From UBA964 sp031382085 (lineage in GTDB: Bacteria > Pseudomonadota > Gammaproteobacteria > Steroidobacterales > Steroidobacteraceae), in assembly GCA_031382085.1 (NCBI GenBank), contig JANMYM010000012.1, positions 124,001 to 188,000 of the forward strand: 64,000 bases of DNA. Direction: 5' to 3'. Below the pieces are notes generated by a model, which saw only the letters and a program-made list of their open reading frames with translations, made no database searches and was not told the DNA's origin. Position 1 is the stretch's first letter. Each line of letters starts with the position of its first letter. A program made the position numbers and the translations under genes. Below are positions 40,547-48,329 of the stretch, piece by piece.

Positions 40547-41386
40547 TCAGCCGCCCGCCACCGGCGGGATGAAGACGACCTCGTCGCCGTCGCGGAGGTC
40601 CTGGGTCCACTCGGCGAACTCGGCGTTGATCGCCACCCGCAACTGCTCCATGGACAGGGTGAACGGATATCGTTGCTGCAGTTCGGCGAACAATGCGGCC
40701 GCGTTGCGCGCATGGGTCGCGAGTTGCTCGTGGCTGCACCCCGCCTGGTCACGCAGCAGCGCGAAATACTGCACGCGGATGCTCTTGACTGTCGCCGCCG
40801 CCGGGTTCAGGTCCTGCATGGCGGCAGCATACTCCTGCGGAGTGTTGATGTTGTCGAGCGCGCGCGCGCTCGGCGCTGTTAGCAGGTGGGTCGCATGCAG
40901 GCGCAGGAATTTCCGCGGGCACTGGCCGCCGTCGGCCACGTACTGCGCCACGACCGCACTGCTCCGGGGTTCATAGATCGCGCACAGCGGCTCGGGCTGC
41001 CCGTCATGCCCGGACCGGAACGCGGTGGCCAGCGCGGCGCGCGAGCGCCCGTGTGCCAGGGTGCTGAGGGTTGCCTCGTCGAGGAACGGCAGGTCGCAGG
41101 CTAACACCCACCAGGCGGCGCCGGGATGCTGGGCCTGGGCGCTCGCGATGCCGGCGATCGGGCCGGCGAGACCCGCCTGGTCGACGATCTGCGGCCGGAT
41201 GGCGCGCAGCGGATCGCCGCGCTGATCGTCGCGCACCGAGACGAAAAGCCGATCGACATGTGGAGCTAACAAGCGGCAGGTATGCTCGAGCTGCGATTCG
41301 CCGTGATATTGCAGGCGCGCCTTGTCGCTTTGCATCCGCGAGCTGCGTCCGCCGGCGAGTACCAGGCCATAAAGGGGTTCAGACAT
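40547..41386 (-). CDS. MobA-MoaD fusion: molybdenum cofactor guanylyltransferase plus molybdopterin synthase sulfur carrier
   Basis: 279 residues in one frame. Residues 1-192 are MobA-like: GLVLAGGRSSRMQSDKARL nucleotide motif, LAGPIAGI, LACDLPFL, a basic tail and DNINTPQEY. Residues about 202-279 are a complete MoaD: VQYFALLRDQAG, INAEFAEW, DGDEVVFIPPVAGG, ending in the obligatory Gly-Gly that MoeB adenylates. The short linker is QDLNPAAATVK-like. MoaD should still be functional because its C-terminus is free. Its neighbours are moaC upstream and moaE downstream, so the protein supplies both an early and a late step of the pathway. Confidence 0.9.
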   Translation of the reverse strand: MSEPLYGLVLAGGRSSRMQSDKARLQYHGESQLEHTCRLLAPHVDRLFVSVRDDQRGDPLRAIRPQIVDQAGLAGPIAGIASAQAQHPGAAWWVLACDLPFLDEATLSTLAHGRSRAALATAFRSGHDGQPEPLCAIYEPRSSAVVAQYVADGGQCPRKFLRLHATHLLTAPSARALDNINTPQEYAAAMQDLNPAAATVKSIRVQYFALLRDQAGCSHEQLATHARNAAALFAELQQRYPFTLSMEQLRVAINAEFAEWTQDLRDGDEVVFIPPVAGG

Positions 41387-41397
41387 GGCGGCTCATT

Positions 41398-41877
41398 TTA
41401 CCTGGCGCGCTTGAAGGTGCGCTTGCCGCCCGACTTGTGCAGCAATCGCAGCGGGCCAATCTCGATGGCGTGGGACAGTGCTTTGCACATGTCGTAGATG
41501 GTCAATGCCGCAATCGAGGCGCCGGTCAGTGCTTCCATTTCAACGCCGGTTCGATAGCGGGCCGCCACCTCGCACACGATATGGATACGGTTGCCGCGCC
41601 CGTGCTCGATGTCGAGTTTGCATCGTTCCATCGGCAGCGGGTGGCAAAAGGGGATCAGGTCATGCGTGCGTTTTGCTGCCTGCACGCCGGCGATGATCGC
41701 GGTGTCGAACACCGGACCCTTGCGCGTGCGGTGCCCGCTGGCGCGCAGTGCGCGCGACACGGCCGCCGGCAGTGTCACCCAGGCCTCGGCCGCGGCTTCG
41801 CGTAGCGTGATCTCCTTGTCGCCGACGTCCACCATGGCGGGGCGGTTGGCGCGATCCAGATGTGTCAGCTTGCCCAT
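41398..41877 (-). CDS. moaC: cyclic pyranopterin monophosphate synthase MoaC
   Basis: 159 residues. MVDVGDKEITLREA, KGPVFDTAIIAGVQAAKRTHDLIPFCHPLP (in parts) and the KALS segment are typical of MoaC, with the catalytic Lys/His set conserved. It converts the MoaA product, 3',8-cyclo-7,8-dihydro-GTP, to cPMP. It starts 2 bases after moaA and ends 11 before the MobA-MoaD fusion gene. Confidence 0.95.
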   Translation of the reverse strand: MGKLTHLDRANRPAMVDVGDKEITLREAAAEAWVTLPAAVSRALRASGHRTRKGPVFDTAIIAGVQAAKRTHDLIPFCHPLPMERCKLDIEHGRGNRIHIVCEVAARYRTGVEMEALTGASIAALTIYDMCKALSHAIEIGPLRLLHKSGGKRTFKRAR

Positions 41878-41879
41878 CG

Positions 41880-42920
41880 TCAGCCGCCGATGTGGAACAT
41901 TTCGACTTTGTTAGCCTGGGTGGCGCGACTCGAGGCACGCAGTTCACTGTAACGGTCCTCTCGAGCGGACCAGATCTCGCGCCACAGCGCTTCGATCTCG
42001 GCGTCGCTCGCGCCACCGCGCAGCGGCCCGCGCAGGTCGGAACCTTTCTGGGCGAAAAGGCAGGTAAAGAATTCACCCGCCGACGACAGGCGGCCGCGCG
42101 CGCAATCGCCGCAGAACGGTTGCGAAATCGAGGAGATGAACCCAACTTCGCCGGCGCCGTCCGCGTAGCCGTAGCGTTGTGCCACTTCGCCGCGATACTG
42201 CCGGGCCTGCGGCACGATCGGCCAACGTGCGGTGATGCGTTCGACCAGATCTGCCGAGGGCAGCACCAGGTCCGCACGCCAGTCGTTGCGGTTGCCGACG
42301 TCCATGTATTCGATCATGCGGACGATGACCTTGGTGCCGCGGAAATGCGCGAGCAGATCCAGCAGCGTATGGTCGTTGACACCTTTCTGCACAACGGTGT
42401 TGATCTTGATCGGCGCGAGACCGGCGCGCAGCGCCGCCTCGATGCCCGCCAGCACGTCGGCGACTTCGCCGAGGCCGCCGTTCATGGTGCGAAAGACCGC
42501 GGGATCGAGGCTGTCGAGGCTGACGGTCACGCGCTTCAGGCCGGCGGCGCTCAATTCGGTGGCGTACTTGGCTAACAAAACGCCGTTTGTCGTCAGTGCG
42601 ACGTCGTCGATGCCTGGCAGGCTGCTGAGATCGCCGATCAGGTCGGTCAGGTTCGGCCGCAGCAGCGGCTCGCCACCGGTGAGTCGCAACTTGCGCACCC
42701 CCAGCCGGGTCGCGATACGGGCCAGGCGCAGAATTTCCGGGAAATCGAGCCGCTCGCTCGAGCGCAAAAATCGGTAGCCGTCGTGAAATGTGTCTTTCGG
42801 CATGCAATACGGGCAGCGGAAATTGCAGCGATCCATGACCGAGATGCGCAGGTCGTGCATCGGGCGGACCAGTCGGTCGCGCACCGTGTTAGGCGGGAAT
42901 GGGACGATGATTTCGTTCAT
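41880..42920 (-). CDS. moaA: GTP 3',8-cyclase MoaA (radical SAM)
   Basis: 346 residues. The radical-SAM cluster motif CNFRCPYC lies near residue 35; LTGGEPLLRPNL is the SAM-binding GGE motif; the C-terminal 4Fe-4S site is formed by FCGDCARGRL plus a later Cys in FFTCLF. The chain ends in HIGG, the conserved GG tail needed for activity. It starts Mo-cofactor synthesis from GTP. It lies 3 bases after moeA. Confidence 0.95.
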   Translation of the reverse strand: MNEIIVPFPPNTVRDRLVRPMHDLRISVMDRCNFRCPYCMPKDTFHDGYRFLRSSERLDFPEILRLARIATRLGVRKLRLTGGEPLLRPNLTDLIGDLSSLPGIDDVALTTNGVLLAKYATELSAAGLKRVTVSLDSLDPAVFRTMNGGLGEVADVLAGIEAALRAGLAPIKINTVVQKGVNDHTLLDLLAHFRGTKVIVRMIEYMDVGNRNDWRADLVLPSADLVERITARWPIVPQARQYRGEVAQRYGYADGAGEVGFISSISQPFCGDCARGRLSSAGEFFTCLFAQKGSDLRGPLRGGASDAEIEALWREIWSAREDRYSELRASSRATQANKVEMFHIGG

Positions 42921-42923
42921 GGT

Positions 42924-44120
42924 TTACCAGCGCCAGCAGCGTGTCACAAAACCCCTGGCAAAGCGATTGGGGCCCGGCGGCAGTTCGACGAAGCCATCGG
43001 TACCCGTCAGCGAGGTGAAGTCGCCCGAACCGTTGGTCGGCCGCGGCTCAGCCCAATCGCGGCCCCAGTCATCGCCGACGATCCGGACCGGCAGAAAGCT
43101 GGTTAGCGTGTGCCGCACCTCGACAGGCTCCAGCAACGCCAGGCGTTGCGGCGCGATCGGCGCCGCACCCATCGCGGCGTACAAAGCAGGTGTGACATAA
43201 CGCGCGAGGCAAACGAGCGTTGAAACCGGGTTGCCTGGCAAGCCAAATACCGCCTGTCCGGCCGGCCCGATACCGAACCAGAGCGGGCGGCCTGGCCGCT
43301 GCTCGACTTTGTGAAAGACTTCGTGCACGCCGATGTCGCGCAGCGCGCCCGGCACCAGGTCCAGCGCCCCCATGGATACGCCGCCACTCAGGATCAGGAC
43401 ATCGTGCGTATCGAGATGAAACCGCAAGCGCGCGCGCAGTTCGTCCGCGTCGTCGCGCACATGATCGTCGGCCGCGCGCCGGAAGCCGCGCTGCCGCAGC
43501 GCAGCGAGTACGCCGTAAACATTCGAGCGTCGCACCTGGTGCGGCAGCACCGCCTCGCCTGGCTCGATGAGTTCATTGCCCGTGGAAATGACCACGATGT
43601 TAGGTTGCGAAGACACGCGGACGCGCGCCATGCCGGCGCCGGCGGCCACGGCAATTTCGGGCGCGGCGAGCCGGGTACCCGCTGCTAACAAGAGCGCGCC
43701 CCGGGGGGAGTCGCTGCCGCGCGCGTGAATGTTCATCCCGGGCGTGACGACGAGCCCGTCTTCGAGACGCACAACGCCGGCCCGGACCTGCAGTCGCTCG
43801 ACCGGTACCACGGCGTCGCAGCCCTCGGGCAGCATGGCGCCGGTCATGATTTCAATGCATTGGCTGCCGGCTGCGAGCGTCAGTGGCGCATCGCCGGCCG
43901 CCTGGCGCGCCTGGATGCCAAATTCCCGCAGTTTTTGCGTGTCGGCGGCGCGCAGTGCGATGCCGTCCATCGCCACGCGGTCGAAGGGCGGCGCATCGCG
44001 CTCGCCGTAAACGTTCTCGCGCAGCACGGCACCGCCACACTGCGCGAGCGGCAGGGACTCGATGGGCAGGCAGGTAACGTGTTCGCCGATCAGGCGATCA
44101 GCGATCGCGGGCGTGGTCAT
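42924..44120 (-). CDS. moeA: molybdopterin molybdenumtransferase MoeA
   Basis: 398 residues. Domain order is that of MoeA: PFDRVAMDGIALRA in domain I, TGAMLPEGCDAVVPVE, the MogA-like domain with VVISTGNELIEPGE and ILSGGVSMGALD, then VFGLPGNPVSTLV and domain IV. It inserts molybdate into adenylylated molybdopterin. It heads the operon moeA-moaA-moaC-mobA/moaD-moaE. A TAAACT hexamer ends 6 bases before the ATG. Confidence 0.93.
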   Translation of the reverse strand: MTTPAIADRLIGEHVTCLPIESLPLAQCGGAVLRENVYGERDAPPFDRVAMDGIALRAADTQKLREFGIQARQAAGDAPLTLAAGSQCIEIMTGAMLPEGCDAVVPVERLQVRAGVVRLEDGLVVTPGMNIHARGSDSPRGALLLAAGTRLAAPEIAVAAGAGMARVRVSSQPNIVVISTGNELIEPGEAVLPHQVRRSNVYGVLAALRQRGFRRAADDHVRDDADELRARLRFHLDTHDVLILSGGVSMGALDLVPGALRDIGVHEVFHKVEQRPGRPLWFGIGPAGQAVFGLPGNPVSTLVCLARYVTPALYAAMGAAPIAPQRLALLEPVEVRHTLTSFLPVRIVGDDWGRDWAEPRPTNGSGDFTSLTGTDGFVELPPGPNRFARGFVTRCWRW

Positions 44121-44126
44121 GCCCGC

Positions 44127-44132
44127 AGTTTA
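44127..44132 (-). promoter_or_regulatory. -10-like TAAACT, candidate leaderless start for moeA
   Basis: On the minus strand TAAACT is followed by 6 bases and ATG 44120. It sits in a small palindrome-like setting (CGCAGTTTACTGC). The upstream same-strand gene ends 44 bases away. Confidence 0.35.
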
Positions 44133-44164
44133 CTGCAGCGGGCAGGACCGTCGGCGCCCGACGC

Positions 44165-44539
44165 TCAGGTTTTCTTGTTCTTTTCCAGGTAAATCTTACG
44201 TTGCTCGTTAAAGCGCGCAGCCAGCTCCTCAGCTTCCTTGACGGCCGCATTGATTTTCTGCGCCATCTTCACCTTCAATTCGGCCTTGCGTTCCTCGGTC
44301 AGCGGCTCCGCGGCCGTGTCGATGGTCGTGTTCGTTTCTGTCTCCACGCAGGCGGAATAGTCGGCAATCGCCTTGTCGAAGGCCTTGACTTCGGCCTGTG
44401 ACGCTTTCATTTCATCCAGCGTCGCGCTGCGGCCATCCGGAACCTTGATGTTGGCTTTCGGGTAGGAACAGGCCGCCAATGCGGCATTGCCGGCCAGGCT
44501 CAGGCCGACGAGAGTGGCTAACGGCAACAGTATTCTCAT
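44165..44539 (-). CDS. hypothetical periplasmic protein
   Basis: 124 residues. A signal peptide (about 1-23, ending NAALA) is followed by ACSYPKANIKVPDGRSATLDEM and a helical, charged C-terminal half (ELKVKMAQKINAAVKEAEELAARF) that looks like a coiled coil. Two cysteines (CSYP and SACVE) may pair. I do not recognise the family. ATG 44539 is preferred to a TTG two codons earlier, as GAGG lies upstream of it. It is divergent from the GST gene and 44 bases before moeA. Confidence 0.65.
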   Translation of the reverse strand: MRILLPLATLVGLSLAGNAALAACSYPKANIKVPDGRSATLDEMKASQAEVKAFDKAIADYSACVETETNTTIDTAAEPLTEERKAELKVKMAQKINAAVKEAEELAARFNEQRKIYLEKNKKT

Positions 44540-44641
44540 GTTCAAGACCTCAGGACGGGGCCACAGGGGCCGGGCTAATGGTTAAAGTACCAGTGACATT
44601 TTGAGCTACGAAGCGTGAACTTTGCCTGAACGAGAGCGCCA
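44540..44641. promoter_or_regulatory. divergent promoter region
   Basis: The 102 bases between the hypothetical exported protein and the GST gene contain an AT-richer patch around 44575-44605 (GGTTAAAGTACC, CATTTTGAGC). The exact promoter elements are not clear. Confidence 0.25.
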
Positions 44642-45316
44642 ATGAAACTCGTCTTTACGCCCAACCCGAATTACGTCCATAAGGTGCTTGTGGTCGCCCA
44701 CGAGGCGGGTGTCGTCGATCGCCTGCAATTCGAGCGCCAGGTGCCATTCGACGCCGACACCCGGATCTGGGACTACAACCCGCTGGGCAAGGTGCCCGTG
44801 CTGGTCATGGACGACGGCCAGAGCCTCTATGGCGGCCTGGTCATCTGTGAATACCTGGACTCGCTGGCCGGGCGGGACACGGGTCTTTATCCCGCCGGTG
44901 CGGGCCGCTTCCCGGCCCAACGCATGGCAATGACCGGCGATGGTCTGTTCGATGCAACCACCCACATGCGGGTCGAGGGCTGGCGCCCGCTTGCCGAACG
45001 GCACTTGGATAGCATGCAGCGCGAGCGCCGCAAGATCTTCAACTGCCTCGATCAGATGGAACGCGATGCGGCCACGTTTGCTAACAAGGGGCTGCATATC
45101 GGCCAGGTGTGTTTTGCCGGCGGACTGAGCTACCTCGAACATCGGGATCCGGTCCGCGAACACGCGCTGGAATCGGGCGATGCCGGTTTCAGCTGGCGCG
45201 CCGGGCGCCCAAACCTCAGCCGCTGGTATGAATCCATCCAGGCTCGGCCGTCCATTGCCTTTCGCCTGCAGTGGTTTGCGGAGCGCCGCGCAATCCGGCA
45301 AGTCCCGAAACCCTAG
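44642..45316 (+). CDS. glutathione S-transferase family protein
   Basis: 224 residues. The thioredoxin-like N-domain shows FTPNPNYVHKV, NPLGKVPVLVMDDG and SLYGGLVICEYLD; the usual SxxS/C redox pair is replaced by NPNY. The C-domain is helical with the ALESGDAGFSW and RPNLSRWYESIQARPS end. Function is likely conjugation or reduction of small electrophiles; substrate unknown. It stands alone before the tRNA gene. Confidence 0.85.
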   Translation: MKLVFTPNPNYVHKVLVVAHEAGVVDRLQFERQVPFDADTRIWDYNPLGKVPVLVMDDGQSLYGGLVICEYLDSLAGRDTGLYPAGAGRFPAQRMAMTGDGLFDATTHMRVEGWRPLAERHLDSMQRERRKIFNCLDQMERDAATFANKGLHIGQVCFAGGLSYLEHRDPVREHALESGDAGFSWRAGRPNLSRWYESIQARPSIAFRLQWFAERRAIRQVPKP

Positions 45317-45328
45317 CGCGCGATAGCT

Positions 45329-45334
45329 TACAAT
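45329..45334 (+). promoter_or_regulatory. -10-like TACAAT upstream of the tRNA gene
   Basis: TACAAT lies 23 bases before the tRNA 5' end, compatible with a start near 45341 and a short leader to be removed by RNase P. The matching -35 is weak. Confidence 0.35.
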
Positions 45335-45357
45335 CGCCGCATTGCTATCCCACAGAC

Positions 45358-45434
45358 GCGCCCTTAGCTCAGCTGGATAGAGCATCAGGCTTCGAACCTG
45401 AGGGTCGGCGGTTCGAATCCGTCAGGGCGCGCCA
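45358..45434 (+). tRNA. tRNA-Arg (anticodon UCG)
   Basis: The cloverleaf folds cleanly: acceptor stem GCGCCCT with AGGGCGC, D-arm GCTC/GAGC, anticodon stem TCAGG/CCTGA with loop CTTCGAA giving anticodon TCG (45392-45394 area), T-arm with GGTTCGAATCC. Discriminator G at 45431 and an encoded CCA at 45432-45434. It reads CGA and related arginine codons. Confidence 0.95.
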
Positions 45435-45482
45435 ATTCTTGCAGGGTTGTTAGCACGCAGCCACCACGGACGAGGCGTTTGC

Positions 45483-45488
45483 TATTAT
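45483..45488 (+). promoter_or_regulatory. -10-like TATTAT upstream of the flavin reductase gene
   Basis: TATTAT would start transcription near 45495, giving a 17-base leader that carries AGGAG (45501-45505) ahead of the TTG start at 45512. Confidence 0.35.
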
Positions 45489-45511
45489 CGACCGAACCTC
45501 AGGAGCAGAGC

Positions 45512-46078
45512 TTGTCCACCGCGCCCGCCGGCAAGGAATTGCGTCGTATTTTCGGCAGCTTTGCCACCGGCGTGACTGTTATCACCGGCATTCATCCGGA
45601 TGGCCGCCCGGTAGGCGTCACCGCCAACTCGTTCACCTCGGTGTCGCTCGATCCGCCGCTGGTGCTGTTCTGCCTGGCTAACAGCAGCAGCAGCCTGGAT
45701 GCGTTCCAGGTGGCGGCGGCGTTCGCGGTCAATGTGCTGAATGCCCGGCAGACCGATCGGGCGTTGCACTTTTCGCGCTCCAACCCTAACAAAATCGAGT
45801 CCGACGCCGAGTGGCGCGCAGCGCCGCATCCGCCGGCCATTCCCGGCGCGCTGGCGCGGTTGGAATGCGTGGTCGTGCGGATCGAGCAGGCTGGCGATCA
45901 CCAGGTTGTCTACGGCGCCGTGCAGAATGCCTGGGCCGAGGCCGCCGAGCCGCTGCTGTTTTTCCGGGGCCGTTTCGGGGTGCTGGATAGCCCGGAGATC
46001 GGGGACGACGATCCGCAGGACGCCTGGTCCAACACACGCCCCTACCCACCGCGGGAGCGCGATCGGGAGCGCGGCTAG
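45512..46078 (+). CDS. flavin reductase-like FMN-binding protein
   Basis: 188 residues from TTG 45512, chosen because AGGAG lies 6 bases upstream. The flavin-reductase domain shows FGSFATGVTVITG, GVTANSFTSVSLDPPLVLFCL, FAVNVLNA and the late VVYGAV segment with the expected length. It reduces FMN/FAD with NAD(P)H for a partner monooxygenase, or is itself an FMN-binding oxidoreductase; no oxygenase gene is adjacent. Two copies of the TTGTTAG word (complement) lie in or beside it. Confidence 0.83.
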   Translation: MSTAPAGKELRRIFGSFATGVTVITGIHPDGRPVGVTANSFTSVSLDPPLVLFCLANSSSSLDAFQVAAAFAVNVLNARQTDRALHFSRSNPNKIESDAEWRAAPHPPAIPGALARLECVVVRIEQAGDHQVVYGAVQNAWAEAAEPLLFFRGRFGVLDSPEIGDDDPQDAWSNTRPYPPRERDRERG

Positions 46079-46116
46079 AACCCCCAGTGTTTGCGGCGGG
46101 CGCCGGCACGGTCCCG

Positions 46117-46122
46117 TACAAT
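46117..46122 (+). promoter_or_regulatory. -10-like TACAAT, candidate leaderless start
   Basis: TACAAT is followed by 7 bases and then ATG 46130. The previous gene ends 51 bases before the ATG. Confidence 0.45.
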
Positions 46123-46129
46123 CGACTGC

Positions 46130-47008
46130 ATGAAAACCGGGTTCATTGGACTGGGCGCCATGGGCGCGCCGATGGCGCGTAATCTGGCGCGCTCCGGACA
46201 TTTGCACGCGGTGTGGAATCGCAGCGCTGACAAGGCGGCGGCCCTGGCGCAGGAGCTTGGCTGCCTGCACCCGGCAACGCCTGCCGCGCTGGCAATCATC
46301 TGCGACGTAGTGCTGATCAATGTGTCGGCCGACGCTGATGTGCTGGCGGTGGCGGCGGCGATCCTGCCGGGGCTGCACGTGGGCAGCATCGTCATCGACT
46401 GCTCGACCGTCAGCGCGGACACCGCGCGGCAGCTGGCCCGTCAGGTATCTGATGCAGGCGCACAGTGCCTGGACGCGCCGGTCAGTGGCGGCGTCGAAGG
46501 CGCGCAGCAGGGCACGCTCGCCATCATGGTCGGTGGTGACGCGGAGGTGCTGGAGCTCGCGCGTCCGCTGTTAGCTGCGATCGGCAGGACCATTACGCAT
46601 TTCGGGCCGGCCGGCGCGGGCCAGGCCGCCAAGGCAACCAACCAGATCCTGTGCGCGGGTGTGATCCAGGCGGTCGGCGAAGCGATGTCGTTCGCGAAAG
46701 CGGAGGGCCTGCCGTTAGGCGCGTTGATCGATACGCTGTCGAAGGGTGCGGGCGGCAGCTGGTATTTCCAGAATCGCGCACCCTTCATGCAGCGCGACGC
46801 GTACCCGGCGGGATTCAAGGTACGACTGCACATGAAAGACCTCGGCATTTGTTCGGTCATGGCTGCGCGCCACGGCGTTAGCCTGCCCGTGGTCGAGTCG
46901 ATGCGCGCCGACTACCAGCGCCTGATCGATGCCGGCTACGGCGATGAAGATATTTCCGCGATTCACCGCTTGAGTGAAGCGCTCTTTGGACGGGAGAAAC
47001 TGGCGTGA
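46130..47008 (+). CDS. beta-hydroxyacid dehydrogenase (3-hydroxyisobutyrate dehydrogenase family)
   Basis: 292 residues. The N-terminal GFIGLGAMGAPMARNLARSG nucleotide motif, the DAPVSGGVEGAQQGTL substrate motif and the catalytic-Lys helix GAGQAAKATNQIL are intact. It oxidises a 3-hydroxyacid such as 3-hydroxyisobutyrate or reduces tartronate semialdehyde. The next gene, a beta-alanine-type aminotransferase, overlaps by 4 bases; together they could interconvert a 3-hydroxyacid, a semialdehyde and an omega-amino acid, as in valine or beta-alanine breakdown (inference). Confidence 0.87.
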   Translation: MKTGFIGLGAMGAPMARNLARSGHLHAVWNRSADKAAALAQELGCLHPATPAALAIICDVVLINVSADADVLAVAAAILPGLHVGSIVIDCSTVSADTARQLARQVSDAGAQCLDAPVSGGVEGAQQGTLAIMVGGDAEVLELARPLLAAIGRTITHFGPAGAGQAAKATNQILCAGVIQAVGEAMSFAKAEGLPLGALIDTLSKGAGGSWYFQNRAPFMQRDAYPAGFKVRLHMKDLGICSVMAARHGVSLPVVESMRADYQRLIDAGYGDEDISAIHRLSEALFGREKLA

Positions 47009-48312
47009 CCGAACTCGATGCCTACTGGATGCCCTTTACCGCCAACCGCGCGTTCAAGAAAGTGCCGCGTATTCTGGTGTCGGCCAAAGGGCGTTATTAC
47101 CGGGATTCTGCAGGCCGTGAGATGTTAGATGGATTTTCGGGCCTGTGGACCAGCGGCCTCGGGCATTGTCATCCGGATATCGTCGCGGCGGTACAGCAGC
47201 AGGTTGCGACGCTCGACTACGCGCTGGCCTTCCAGGCCGGGCACCCAAAGGTATTCGAACTCGCCAACCAGGTGGTCAAGATCGCGCCGTCGGGTCTGAA
47301 CCGCGTGTTCTTCACCAATTCCGGTTCGGAGTCGGTGGATACGGCCATGAAGATCGCAATTGCCTATCATCGCGCCCGCGGTGAGGGCACACGCACGCGG
47401 TTTGTCGGTCGCGAACGCGGTTACCACGGCGTGAATTTTGGCGGCATGTCGGTGGGCGGTGTGCCCGCCAATCGCAAGACGTTTTCCGCCGCCATGCTGC
47501 CGGGCACGGTGCACATCCGCCACACCCACAGTCCAGCGGACATGGCGTTCTCGCGCGGCCAGCCCGCCTGGGGCGCGCATCTGGCGGATGACCTTGAGCG
47601 GCAGATTTTGCTGCAAGATCCGTCGAACATTGCAGCGATGATCGTCGAGCCGGTGTCCGGTTCGGCTGGCGTGATTGTTCCGCCGTCAGGATATCTCGAG
47701 AAGCTGCGAGAAATCTGCAGCAAGTACGGCGTGCTGCTGATATTCGACGAGGTTATCACCGCGTTCGGGCGCGTCGGTCATGCCTTTGGTTCGCAGCGTT
47801 TCAATGTGACGCCGGACCTGATCACGACCGCCAAGGGCCTGACCAATGGCGTCGTGCCGATGGGCGCGGTGTTAGCACGGGAGGAGGTCTATCAGGCGCT
47901 GATGCAGGGACCGGACGGCGCCATCGAGCTGTTTCATGGCTACACCTATTCGGGGCACCCGCTGGCGGTCGCCGCAGGCCTTGCCACGTTAGCTGTGTAC
48001 GCCCGCGATAACATCTTCGCGCAGGCGCGGTCCCGCGAGAGCGGCTTCGAGCAGCTGCTGCATGGCTTGCGCGGCGAGCCCCATGTGATCGACATCCGCA
48101 ATATTGGCCTGATGGGCGCGATCGATGTCGCCATGCGGCCGGGGGCGCCCGGTGCGCGCGGCATGGAAGTGTTCCTGCGCTGCTGGGACGACGGCGTTGT
48201 GGTGCGGTCCACCGGCGACACGATTGCCATTGCGCCGATATTCGACACCACCGATGCGGAACTTGAACGTATCGTGACGACAGTGCGTAATGCGCTGCGG
48301 GCATTGGCCTAG
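47005..48312 (+). CDS. class-III omega-amino acid:pyruvate aminotransferase-like
   Basis: 435 residues from GTG 47005, overlapping the preceding stop. YWMPFTANRAFK, GLGHCHPDIV, TNSGSESVDTAMK, the LLIFDEVITAFGRVG cofactor motif and TTAKGLTNGVVPMGAV with the PLP lysine match beta-alanine/omega-amino-acid:pyruvate transaminases. It transfers an omega-amino group to pyruvate and yields a semialdehyde. It is the second gene of a five-gene run ending in the ModF-like ATPase. Confidence 0.87.
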   Translation: MTELDAYWMPFTANRAFKKVPRILVSAKGRYYRDSAGREMLDGFSGLWTSGLGHCHPDIVAAVQQQVATLDYALAFQAGHPKVFELANQVVKIAPSGLNRVFFTNSGSESVDTAMKIAIAYHRARGEGTRTRFVGRERGYHGVNFGGMSVGGVPANRKTFSAAMLPGTVHIRHTHSPADMAFSRGQPAWGAHLADDLERQILLQDPSNIAAMIVEPVSGSAGVIVPPSGYLEKLREICSKYGVLLIFDEVITAFGRVGHAFGSQRFNVTPDLITTAKGLTNGVVPMGAVLAREEVYQALMQGPDGAIELFHGYTYSGHPLAVAAGLATLAVYARDNIFAQARSRESGFEQLLHGLRGEPHVIDIRNIGLMGAIDVAMRPGAPGARGMEVFLRCWDDGVVVRSTGDTIAIAPIFDTTDAELERIVTTVRNALRALA

Positions 48313-48329
48313 CGAGCAGGAGTCCGAGC

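Noticed and set aside
45485..46378. 297-residue minus-strand frame opposite the flavin reductase
   Set aside because: The plus-strand gene has the domain motifs and a ribosome-binding site; the antisense frame has none.
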